This document shows, one piece after another, positions 26,443 through 33,096 of a stretch of DNA of 36,872 bases. Position 1 is the stretch's first letter. Each line of letters opens with the position of its first letter. A model generated the notes under the pieces. The model did not search any database and was not told the DNA's origin. It saw only the letters and a list, made by a program, of their open reading frames with translations. The translations under genes and the position numbers were made by a program. Location: NCBI GenBank assembly GCA_031271905.1, contig JAISUT010000027.1, positions 1 through 36,872 on the forward strand. Reading direction: 5' to 3'. The DNA is from Acidobacteriota bacterium. GTDB lineage: Bacteria; Acidobacteriota; UBA6911.

Positions 26443-27576
26443 TCACCTCGTCGAGACGGTTTCGGGGGAGTCGCCCCCGAGGACGAAAGCCACCAGACCG
26501 TCGCCGTCTTCGGCGAGCAGCCTGTCCAAGGCGCGGAACCCCAGTTCGTAAAGGGTGAACCCCTGCAAACGTTCCTGCGACGCCGTGAACGTGGACAGCA
26601 TCTCGTGGGGCTGGTCGGGCGCCGCACCGGGAGGGCAGACGGGGCAGCGCATGTCGCTTTCGCGCAGGCGCCGCACCGGCCGGTTCACGGGATAGGGATC
26701 GCCGCAACGCAGGCACCGGCCGCTGACGACGAAGTCGCTCTGCGCGAACAGCGCCGTGCCGCGCCTCCCCTCCAGCAGCCGTCCCAGCGTGGTGTCGCGC
26801 ACCGAGCCGGGAAGATCGACCTCCCGCACGCCGCCGGCGGTCATGTGGTGCGGGCAACCGGCGTCGCGGGTTATCGGGAAGCGGAACAGCTCGTCGCCCG
26901 TGTCATAGTAGCGGACGTCCCCGCCCGGTCTCTCGAGGCGCTTGACCAGCTCCATGACCAGCCGGTTCGCGCTGATCGCGGTCGGGAACTGCACCGACGG
27001 GGTGTGCCCGCCGGCCACGTCCTTCAGGTAGCGGACGCCGCATCCGCCCGAGCGCGTCTCCACCGGGGCGTCGAACCGGTGGCAGCACAGGCAGGGGTCG
27101 CCGTCGGCCGCGCCGTTGGCGACGACCTCGACGCTGCCGTTGAACCCCTCGGTGGCGGCGCGGTAGAGCGGCACCCGGCTTCCCGCCATCGCCTCCCCCA
27201 CCGCCAGCACCGCCTCGGTGTTGTCCAGCGCGCAAACGACCGCGTCAAACCGCTCGTAGAAGCGCGCCCCGAGGTCGCGCACGTCCGCGTTGACTGCGAC
27301 GACCTCGCACTCCGGGGCGTGGCGCAGGATGTAGTCGCCGAAAGCGTCCGTCTTGAGGCGCCCGACGTCCCCCGGCGACAGGACGCCGAACCCCCGGAGG
27401 CAGTTATGGGGCTCCACCCGGTCGCAATCCACCAAGGTCACGCGCCGGAAGCCGGCGGGGAGCATCGCGGCCACCGTCGCGCCGCCTATCGCGCCGCAGC
27501 CGAGGATCGCGACGCGGCACCCCCGCGTCTTCGCCAGATCCGCGTATCTGCCCAGCTCGAAATCCACCGTCGCCAT
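26443..27576 (-). CDS. E1-like ThiF-family Ubl-activating enzyme with zinc-binding cysteines
   Basis: A 377-residue protein. The Rossmann nucleotide loop GCGAIGG is at 26-32, DCD at 50-52 with N58 and R61 (the adenylation ring of ThiF/MoeB/E1), and ALDN at 116-119. A Cys-Leu-Cys-Cys cluster (162-165) and CPHH (241-244) are likely zinc ligands. Cys179 in RSGGCGVRYLKD is the best candidate for a catalytic thioester cysteine. A C-terminal extension carries a zinc-ribbon-like CLRC (288-291) and CPVC (311-314), then a helical segment. It should adenylate the C-terminal Gly of the neighbouring Ubl and pass it to the E2. AGGAGGT gives a strong start at 27576. Confidence 0.92.
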   Translation of the reverse strand: MATVDFELGRYADLAKTRGCRVAILGCGAIGGATVAAMLPAGFRRVTLVDCDRVEPHNCLRGFGVLSPGDVGRLKTDAFGDYILRHAPECEVVAVNADVRDLGARFYERFDAVVCALDNTEAVLAVGEAMAGSRVPLYRAATEGFNGSVEVVANGAADGDPCLCCHRFDAPVETRSGGCGVRYLKDVAGGHTPSVQFPTAISANRLVMELVKRLERPGGDVRYYDTGDELFRFPITRDAGCPHHMTAGGVREVDLPGSVRDTTLGRLLEGRRGTALFAQSDFVVSGRCLRCGDPYPVNRPVRRLRESDMRCPVCPPGAAPDQPHEMLSTFTASQERLQGFTLYELGFRALDRLLAEDGDGLVAFVLGGDSPETVSTR

Positions 27577-27620
27577 CGCCACCTCCTTGGAACGTGCAGC
27601 CGCCGCGCAAAGCCGACGCT

Positions 27621-27911
27621 TTACGGGAGGGTCGTTTCGCACCTCGCGCCGCCGGCGTTCACCGTGTCCGGCAACGCGACCAGCTCTATCTCGACGCAAG
27701 CGGCGTCGAACAGGTCGCGCATCCGTTGCGCCCCGTCGAACAAGCGGCTGCTTTTCATGTCGGCGAGCAACACGCCGTGGGGCGCCTTCCAAGGCGCCAC
27801 CGCCGTGAACAGGCGTTGCAGCTCGGAGACGGTCGCGTCCTCGTCAACTTGGAACTCCACCCGGCTCATCGTAGGATCTTTGATCGTAACCTTCATCGTC
27901 CTGACGTTCAT
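27621..27911 (-). CDS. Ubiquitin-like beta-grasp protein with a GG plus 8-residue tail
   Basis: A 96-residue protein with a beta-grasp pattern: MKVTIKDPTMSRVEFQV as a first beta-hairpin, ATVSELQRLFTAV as the helix, then strands GVLLAD, RLF and CVEIELVAL. The chain continues TVNAGG (Gly87-Gly88) and ends ARCETTLP, so a protease must remove eight residues to expose a diglycine. The adjacent JAB is the obvious candidate. The start at 27911 is chosen because GGAGG is 8 nt upstream; an in-frame ATG at 27896 gives a shorter form. It lies directly before E1 and E2. Primary-sequence similarity to ubiquitin is low; the call rests on fold pattern, size, tail and context. Confidence 0.82.
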   Translation of the reverse strand: MNVRTMKVTIKDPTMSRVEFQVDEDATVSELQRLFTAVAPWKAPHGVLLADMKSSRLFDGAQRMRDLFDAACVEIELVALPDTVNAGGARCETTLP

Positions 27912-27954
27912 CTCCATGCCCTCCTGCGAATGGTTGTCGTTTGCGGCGACCGCC

Positions 27955-28443
27955 TCAGCGCGTCGCCAACAGCCGCGAGGCCAGCATCATCAACAGCGCG
28001 GACGCCAGCAACGCGATCTCCACGAGCCTCCCCGCCAGCGCCCTGAAGGCGAACCGGTGGACGCCGGGGAGGCTGTTCCAGAAACGCCGCCGGCACCCGT
28101 CCTCTTCAGCCCGCCGCCCCTCGTCCGACGGGCGGGTGCGCGGAGCGGGAGTCCGGGTGACGGTCACACGCCTCGGCCTGAGCGGGACGCTCGCCCGCAC
28201 GCCATCGACGACGACCGGCTCGCGCGCCATCAGTTGCGCCGCGACGCTGAAATGCACCCTGTCCCCGCCGTTGCAGATCGGGCAACGGCCGTCCCAGTCG
28301 TCCGCGAACAGCGTGGCCCTGCACCCCGCGCACACGCAGATGCGGCATCCCTCCGTCAGCGGGACGCCCCACAGCGCGTCGACGGGGTTGGACTCCAGGA
28401 ATGCGCCGTCGCGGCCGGAGAGTTCGTATTCCGTCACCATCAT
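27955..28443 (-). CDS. Membrane-anchored RING-like zinc-finger protein (candidate E3)
   Basis: A 162-residue protein. A dense cysteine cluster, Cys33-x2-Cys36-x-Cys38-x2-Cys41, is followed by Trp50 and CPIC (54-57). The spacing resembles a small RING or treble-clef zinc finger ('W...CPxC'). A basic, Pro/Arg-rich linker (85-120) leads to a C-terminal membrane helix at about 140-159 (LVEIALLASALLMMLASRLL). The finger should face the cytosol next to E1, E2 and Ubl, so a membrane E3 role is a reasonable inference, not a demonstrated one. A plain zinc ribbon is the alternative. GGAGGGG precedes tandem ATGs at 28443/28440. The Ubl gene starts 43 bp downstream. Confidence 0.75.
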   Translation of the reverse strand: MMVTEYELSGRDGAFLESNPVDALWGVPLTEGCRICVCAGCRATLFADDWDGRCPICNGGDRVHFSVAAQLMAREPVVVDGVRASVPLRPRRVTVTRTPAPRTRPSDEGRRAEEDGCRRRFWNSLPGVHRFAFRALAGRLVEIALLASALLMMLASRLLATR

Positions 28444-28458
28444 CCCCCTCCCCGCACC

Positions 28459-28478
28459 AGGCGGCTGGGGCGCCGCCT
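28459..28478 (-). promoter_or_regulatory. Short GC hairpin in the leader of the RING-like gene
   Basis: AGGCGGC (28459-28465) pairs with GCCGCCT (28472-28478) over a 6-nt loop. It sits 15 bp before the RING-like start codon within the longest gap (140 bp) of the operon. It could modulate expression of the conjugation genes relative to the upstream genes. Confidence 0.3.
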
Positions 28479-28583
28479 CTGCAACAGTGTCTCCGAATCC
28501 CGCCTTTTTTCACGCCCGCCGCATTGTCATCCGGACAGGCGCCCTTTCCCCGGACGGGTCGCGCGAACCGCACCAAGGCCGCA

Positions 28584-29498
28584 TCAATCGATGGGAGGCA
28601 GGACGTAGATGGTTTCGACGACCGGCCGGGGCTCCTCCTCCGGCTCGTCCCGCCCACGGGATGGGCGGTACAGGCCCCACCACGCGGAGGCGCCAATCTC
28701 GCGACGAGGCCGTCCGCCGCCCGAAGCGCCGATCATCGCGAACAGCGGCATCGCCAAGAACGCGACGACGAGGGCGGACACCGCCGCCCCGGAAAACAGG
28801 GCGAGCAGGAACAGGAGGAAGTCCGTCGCCAGCTTCGCCGCGCAGAACGCCCTCGTATCGCCGAGAGCGCCCCGTCTGAGGAGCATCTTCAGGCAACAGG
28901 CGACGAGCAGTACGCCGAACACGCCGACGGCGGCGAGCAGGTCGCCGGGCGCGCAGGCGTCCGGCGGCGTCCGGCGCGTATACAACAACGCCGCGAAAGG
29001 CACCAGGAGGGCGGCGGCGCGGGCGAGCACCGGCTCGACGGCGAGCAGGGATTTGACGAGCGCGCGCCGCGACGGCATGATGTCGGCGTACAACCTTCCG
29101 ACCAGGCCGAGCCGCTCCTCCGCCATATCCGCCGCGCCCGCCAACGAAAGCACAGACGGGCAGAACACCGCCGCCATGACGAAGGAGAACGCCTCCACGA
29201 CCGACCAAGGCGGCAACCGCCACCCGGCGGGGAGGAGGTCGAAGCAAGAACGGAATCCATCGAAGGCGGTCGCGACCTGCGACCCGGGCGGCGAACAGAG
29301 GCAGGCGACGAGCGCCGCGCCCCGCCCGGTCAGTTGCGCGACCAAGGCGAGCGCGCCTCCCGCGAGGAAGGCGGCGCAGAGGGAACGGAGGAGCGGGCGC
29401 GCCCTCCACCCGCCCGACACGGCGACCGCGCCATGCAGCGCGACGCCGGCAAAGAACCAGAACGCCACGTAATTCCCGTTGACCGCCACCGCCGCCAT
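28584..29498 (-). CDS. Multi-pass integral membrane protein of the Ubl/CHAT locus
   Basis: A 304-residue protein with about seven predicted membrane helices (roughly residues 9-28, 38-56, 99-121, 155-173, 185-205, 222-240, 239-258). A cytosolic C-terminal tail is rich in Arg, Pro and Glu (RGRDEPEEEPRP). I recognise no family. The ATG at 29498 is preferred because GGGAGGGTG lies 6 nt upstream; a longer frame to 29567 lacks a ribosome-binding site. It lies between the CHAT protease and the RING-like gene. Two of its neighbours are also membrane-anchored, so it may form a pore, receptor or platform; this is inference from position only. Confidence 0.78.
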   Translation of the reverse strand: MAAVAVNGNYVAFWFFAGVALHGAVAVSGGWRARPLLRSLCAAFLAGGALALVAQLTGRGAALVACLCSPPGSQVATAFDGFRSCFDLLPAGWRLPPWSVVEAFSFVMAAVFCPSVLSLAGAADMAEERLGLVGRLYADIMPSRRALVKSLLAVEPVLARAAALLVPFAALLYTRRTPPDACAPGDLLAAVGVFGVLLVACCLKMLLRRGALGDTRAFCAAKLATDFLLFLLALFSGAAVSALVVAFLAMPLFAMIGASGGGRPRREIGASAWWGLYRPSRGRDEPEEEPRPVVETIYVLPPID

Positions 29499-29594
29499 CG
29501 GCACCCTCCCCGCTTTCAAGATGCGCCCCACACACAGGCATCCGAAAAACGGGGGGATTCTCGCCATGTCCGCGGCGACGGGCGCGGCAAGGCG

Positions 29595-31016
29595 CTAACC
29601 GCCCCGCCCGCCCCGCCCGACATCCCGGATCACGGAGACCGCAAGGCCTGCGGCGACGGCGAGCATGCCGATGATCCAATTCCCGGCGTCGCGCCCCGTG
29701 GCGTCCACCCACGCCTGGGGTCGGAACAGCACGACGAGCAGCACGGCCAACAGGAGCGCCGCCGGCGCCAAGGCATAGTCCAAGGCGGTCTGCCACCATG
29801 CGGGTTTCCCCATGCCCTCCATGGCATGGGCGATGGCAAGCCGCTCCTCCCCCCCGATCCGCACGTTTTTCGGGACGTCGAGCCCCAGCAGGTCTTCGAG
29901 GGACTGCCCCGGCGAGACGCCCTCGGCCGCGTAGACCACGCAGGAGTACGCGGCGGGGAGGTTGTCCGCCGCAGTCAGCATCCTGGCGGCGTAGATGCAA
30001 TCCCCTATGGCATGGAACCCGCCTGGCGCCGCACCGCCGTTTTCGCCGGCATTGTCGAACAGGGCGCACCAAAGGTGGTAGAAGCACTCGCTCCCCCGGA
30101 CGTCCTCCCCTCCGACGCCGGCGGGGAACGTCGGGACCTCGCCGATGTTGCCGACAAACAGCCTGGTGCCGCGCCGGATGACGGCGCTGGCGAGGCTGCC
30201 CACCTGGCCGCAACAGGTGAGGCAGGTCTCGCCGCTATGGCAGCAATCGGCAAAGACGACCGCCGGAGTCCTCGACAACCGGGGGTCGCCGAAGACCGAA
30301 CCATGGCCGCCGCCGCAAACGTCCCTTGCGGCGATCAAAGGCGGCATGGCCTCCCGCCCGTCTGGATGCGGCTGGGCGCGGTGTATCTTGAACGTGTCCT
30401 TCGCGAGCCCGTTGTCCCCGTATCCGGCTATATGTACGATGCCGCTGGAGGCGAATTCCGCCGCGCACCGGTCGCCGGCGGCGTTCTCCAAGGGGATGAC
30501 GACCGGCGCGACCTGGGCGGGGTCGGCGGGAGTCCCGACCTCCCGTGCGAACCGGCACGCCCCCTCCATCGTCTCGTCGTAGAACAGGGCGTACCCGGCC
30601 GTCGGCGGGGCGCCCTGCGGGACGCCGCCCTCGATCCTGCGGAGCACGCAATAGGCGTCGTCGAGCCGGATGCTCCTGAGCCGGTCCCGTTTGACGACGA
30701 CCGCCTCCCACGGCAGCTGGCTGAGTCCGACGTCCCTGACGATCAGGTCGAGCGGGCGCCTGCGCCCCATGTCCGCATCGCGCCCCAATTCGTCCTTTAT
30801 CTCGTCGGGCATCAACTCCGACAAGCGGCGGCAGGCGTTGTGGAATTTCTTTTTGTCGCCGTGGACGGCGGAGGAGGAGAACAACTGCGCCAACTCTTGC
30901 ACCTGGTCGTCGGAGACCGGTTTCGGGATCGGCGGCTTCGAGTCCATCGACCATTGCAACTGCACGTTGTGATGGTCGACGCGGGCGTGCGCTATGCTTA
31001 TCCGCCTGGTCTTCAT
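29595..31016 (-). CDS. CHAT/caspase-like protease with two C-terminal membrane helices
   Basis: A 473-residue protein. After a charged N-terminal region, LIVRDVGLSQLPWEAVVV (91-108) is the typical CHAT N-terminal strand with 'LPWE'. GIVHIAGYGDNG (192-203) supplies the catalytic His195. AVVFADCCHSGE (252-263) supplies the catalytic cysteine, most likely Cys259 by analogy with 'DxCHSG' of caspases and metacaspases. Helices at about 414-431 and 446-463 tether the chain to the membrane with the protease inside. CHAT proteases act as effectors in bacterial conflict and death systems and often sit near sigma and anti-sigma genes. It starts 10 bp after the zinc-finger gene, and its own ribosome-binding site is weak. 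Confidence 0.88.
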   Translation of the reverse strand: MKTRRISIAHARVDHHNVQLQWSMDSKPPIPKPVSDDQVQELAQLFSSSAVHGDKKKFHNACRRLSELMPDEIKDELGRDADMGRRRPLDLIVRDVGLSQLPWEAVVVKRDRLRSIRLDDAYCVLRRIEGGVPQGAPPTAGYALFYDETMEGACRFAREVGTPADPAQVAPVVIPLENAAGDRCAAEFASSGIVHIAGYGDNGLAKDTFKIHRAQPHPDGREAMPPLIAARDVCGGGHGSVFGDPRLSRTPAVVFADCCHSGETCLTCCGQVGSLASAVIRRGTRLFVGNIGEVPTFPAGVGGEDVRGSECFYHLWCALFDNAGENGGAAPGGFHAIGDCIYAARMLTAADNLPAAYSCVVYAAEGVSPGQSLEDLLGLDVPKNVRIGGEERLAIAHAMEGMGKPAWWQTALDYALAPAALLLAVLLVVLFRPQAWVDATGRDAGNWIIGMLAVAAGLAVSVIRDVGRGGRGG

Positions 31017-31026
31017 CTGCGAGAAC

Positions 31027-31809
31027 CTATTCCGCCCACTTGCGCAACGCGGCAATCGGGCATAGCTCCAACACCCTGAAGGAACCCACGCCGGGCAGGC
31101 GGATGGACACCAGCGTCACCGCGTGGGGGTTGAACTCCAACGTGAGTTTCGCCGCCGTGACGGCGCTCCAGGCGACGGCGACCTTGCCGGCGTCCTCGTA
31201 GGCGGTGACTTCCGGCACTTCCCCCGCCCAAGCGCCGTCGCGGGCGATTTCAAGCACCCCCTTCGCGTCGGTGTAGCGCACGGCGGCCTTCACGCCGGCG
31301 ACGACCTCGCCCTCGCAGGAGTAGGCGATGTTTTCGCCCGCCCCGGCGTGAACCGGGGCGCAGACGGGAGGCCGTCCGAGGAACACCGAGGCGAAATCGG
31401 CGAAAACGCCGGTGGCGGCGGCGACGGCGTCTTCAAACCGCCGGGACTTGCCTTCGACGAGGGCATCGGCCCCGGGATCGCCGAACCCCAGGAACTCCAC
31501 ATACCCCCGGCAGCGTTCGCACCCTTTCAAATGCCGGAGCGCGAAATAGTCCTTCACGATGTCGGGGGCGCCGTACACCAGCCGGTGCACCTTGCCCTCA
31601 TATTCGCAGGGCGGGTCGCCTACAACGGCATCGTCCGCGCCGGACGGCTCGACCGGCTGCGTCAAGCCCAGGTAGATCAGTTCGCAACGCGGGCAACCGG
31701 AAAGATGCCGCTCCAGTCGCGCCGCCTGCTCGCCGGGCGTCAGCAACAGCAAGAAATCCTGCATGGTCAGGTGGTTTCCACGTTCCTCGTGCGGTTCTGG
31801 CAAAGTCAT
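31027..31809 (-). CDS. Double HxxxCxxC zinc-finger protein (anti-sigma-like)
   Basis: A 260-residue soluble protein. Two similar motifs, RHLSGCPRC (34-42) and RHLKGCERC (92-100), are HxxxCxxC signatures of zf-HC2-type anti-sigma zinc fingers. Such domains bind ECF sigma factors. The C-terminal two-thirds is beta-rich without a membrane helix, unlike classical anti-sigma factors, and may sense a ligand. The ATG at 31809 has AAAGGAC upstream. It follows the sigma-like gene by 75 bp and precedes the CHAT gene by 10 bp. Its pairing with the sigma-like protein is inferred from motif and gene order. Confidence 0.75.
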   Translation of the reverse strand: MTLPEPHEERGNHLTMQDFLLLLTPGEQAARLERHLSGCPRCELIYLGLTQPVEPSGADDAVVGDPPCEYEGKVHRLVYGAPDIVKDYFALRHLKGCERCRGYVEFLGFGDPGADALVEGKSRRFEDAVAAATGVFADFASVFLGRPPVCAPVHAGAGENIAYSCEGEVVAGVKAAVRYTDAKGVLEIARDGAWAGEVPEVTAYEDAGKVAVAWSAVTAAKLTLEFNPHAVTLVSIRLPGVGSFRVLELCPIAALRKWAE

Positions 31810-31884
31810 GGCGACAAGTCCTTTCATTGGCAAGTTGCAGAAGACGGCGTCTTCCGTCCACGCATCCGGAAATGCGCGATATTC

Positions 31885-32898
31885 TCACCGTCTCAACCGC
31901 CCCCGCAAGCGCTCGTAGGCCTCTTCCCGCGCTTTCTCTTGCGACAGGGCTTCGTCATCCGCTTCGAAAGCCTTGAAGAGCGGCCTGGCGATGACATAGA
32001 GCGCGCGGCTCACCTGCCCTTTTGTTTTACCCGCATACCGGCCCTCATCCCGGAGCCGGTCGAGGATGCGGTCGAGATTGAGCCCTTCCAAGAAGTTCAG
32101 CTCAAACATTGCAAAGGCGAACTCGGCGCGCGCCTCATCCCCCTCCCACCAATCTTTGCAGCCCTTTTTCCACCAAGCCTTGAACCGCGCCAGGATGGCG
32201 CGCCTCTCATCCGGGGTGCGCCCCCCGCCAAACCCCGTCATCGGCGCGCACACGGGGGTCCCATCCCGTTCGCAGAGCGCAAGCGCCTTTTCCAGCTCCC
32301 CGTCTTCGAACGGCAGGGACAAGAACGGCAACGGCCGGACCATGGCGACGCCATCGACGTGCTCCTGGCGCCTAAACGGGTATTTCACGAACTTGCCGGC
32401 GACGTCCCGCGTCGCCCTCTCCAACAGTGCTTCCCGGTAAAACTCCTCCCATGCCGGGCGGAATGGGGCGTCCCGGTCTTCCATGCCGTGAACCGACGGA
32501 GCCGCGCCGTCGGCAAGCCCCGCCTTCCCCAAGAACGCCTCCCGGACTGCGGCTTTGACGTCATGGACATCCTTCTTGGCATAGTCGAAGACATGGAAGA
32601 TGAAACTTTGCAGCGTCTGCCGGTGGCGGTCGTATTTGTGTATGCTCCTGGCGAGGCGGGTGATGGTGAACGCTTTCGCCGCCAAGAACTCCACCTCGTC
32701 AGCGATGCCGCGACCCCTGGTCTTGTCGCCAAAGGCGTACCAGAGCAACTTGAACCGCGCCCAAGTCGCGTTGGGGTTGAGCATGAGGCATAGGACGGCG
32801 TACTTGACCTCTTCCGCTTCGAAGCCGGCGGAGGGCTGCCTTCCGCTTGGATAGACCTGCTCCGGCGACAGATAATCGACGACTCCCTTGGGTGGCAT
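31885..32898 (-). CDS. Divergent ECF sigma-factor-like protein
   Basis: A 337-residue protein. Residues about 45-125 read like a degenerate sigma region 2 (WARFKLLWYAFGDKTRG, EVEFLAAKAF, then SIHKYDRHRQTLQSFIFHVF, resembling 'yD...gsf..Wl'). Residues about 262-320 read like region 4 (FLEGLNLDRILDRLRDEG, then GKTKGQVSRALYVIARPLF, a helix-turn-helix-like stretch). The roughly 130-residue insertion between them is unusual. The neighbouring zf-HC2-like gene supports a sigma/anti-sigma pair. The start at 32898 has AAAGG upstream; an ATG at 32916 lacks one. It is the first gene of the Ubl/CHAT locus and is divergent from the antiporter across 198 bp containing tandem repeats. The call is moderate; it could be another DNA-binding regulator. 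Confidence 0.6.
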   Translation of the reverse strand: MPPKGVVDYLSPEQVYPSGRQPSAGFEAEEVKYAVLCLMLNPNATWARFKLLWYAFGDKTRGRGIADEVEFLAAKAFTITRLARSIHKYDRHRQTLQSFIFHVFDYAKKDVHDVKAAVREAFLGKAGLADGAAPSVHGMEDRDAPFRPAWEEFYREALLERATRDVAGKFVKYPFRRQEHVDGVAMVRPLPFLSLPFEDGELEKALALCERDGTPVCAPMTGFGGGRTPDERRAILARFKAWWKKGCKDWWEGDEARAEFAFAMFELNFLEGLNLDRILDRLRDEGRYAGKTKGQVSRALYVIARPLFKAFEADDEALSQEKAREEAYERLRGRLRR

Positions 32899-32978
32899 TT
32901 CCTCTCGCCTTTCCATGTGCGTGTGACGCGCCCCTCATTCTCACCAAATGCCGCGGCGGAATCAAGCTCCCCGTCCCC

Positions 32979-32999
32979 GGAAAAACACTGGAAAAACAC
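32979..32999. repeat. Tandem GGAAAAACAC repeat (period 11) in the divergent promoter region
   Basis: Two exact copies of the 10-mer GGAAAAACAC at 32979-32988 and 32990-32999 are separated by one base, so they fall on the same face of the helix. They lie 81 bp upstream of the sigma-like start and 98 bp upstream of the antiporter start. A tandem operator is plausible. Confidence 0.5.
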
Positions 33000-33010
33000 G
33001 GCGCGGGCCG

Positions 33011-33040
33011 TTTGCCGCGACCATGCGGATATGGCATAAT
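33011..33040 (+). promoter_or_regulatory. Possible promoter of antiporter copy 2
   Basis: TTTGCC (33011-33016) and CATAAT (33035-33040) are separated by 18 bp upstream of the antiporter. The -35 is weak. The 13-bp tandem repeat begins just after the -10, where a repressor could block transcription. Confidence 0.3.
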
Positions 33041-33047
33041 CCACTGC

Positions 33048-33073
33048 TTTATATCTCAGGTTTATATCTCAGG
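33048..33073. repeat. Tandem 13-bp repeat TTTATATCTCAGG between the sigma-like gene and antiporter 2
   Basis: Two exact, adjacent 13-bp copies lie just upstream of the antiporter ATG (24 bp away). On the opposite strand each unit reads CCTGAGATATAAA, so each could supply a TATAAA -10 box for the divergent sigma-like operon. The exact duplication could be a regulator-binding array or a recent slippage event. Confidence 0.5.
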
Positions 33074-33096
33074 CGCATTGGCATCGACTTGGATCT

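Noticed and set aside
25457-26857. A fused 466-residue protein containing the JAB domain at its C-terminus
   Set aside because: The upstream part is an out-of-frame reading of E1 and E2; the ATG at 25903, overlapping the E2 stop by 4 bp, gives a normal-sized JAB protein.
25885-28608. A 907-codon plus-strand open frame across the Ubl genes
   Set aside because: Antisense shadow of E1, E2, Ubl and the RING-like gene; low-complexity and without motifs.
28510-30213. A 567-codon minus-strand open frame across the multi-pass membrane protein and the end of CHAT
   Set aside because: Wrong frame; the alternative frames give intact membrane helices and the CHAT motifs.
32979-33073. CRISPR-like array
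   Set aside because: Only two copies of each of two different short repeats, without regular spacers or cas genes.
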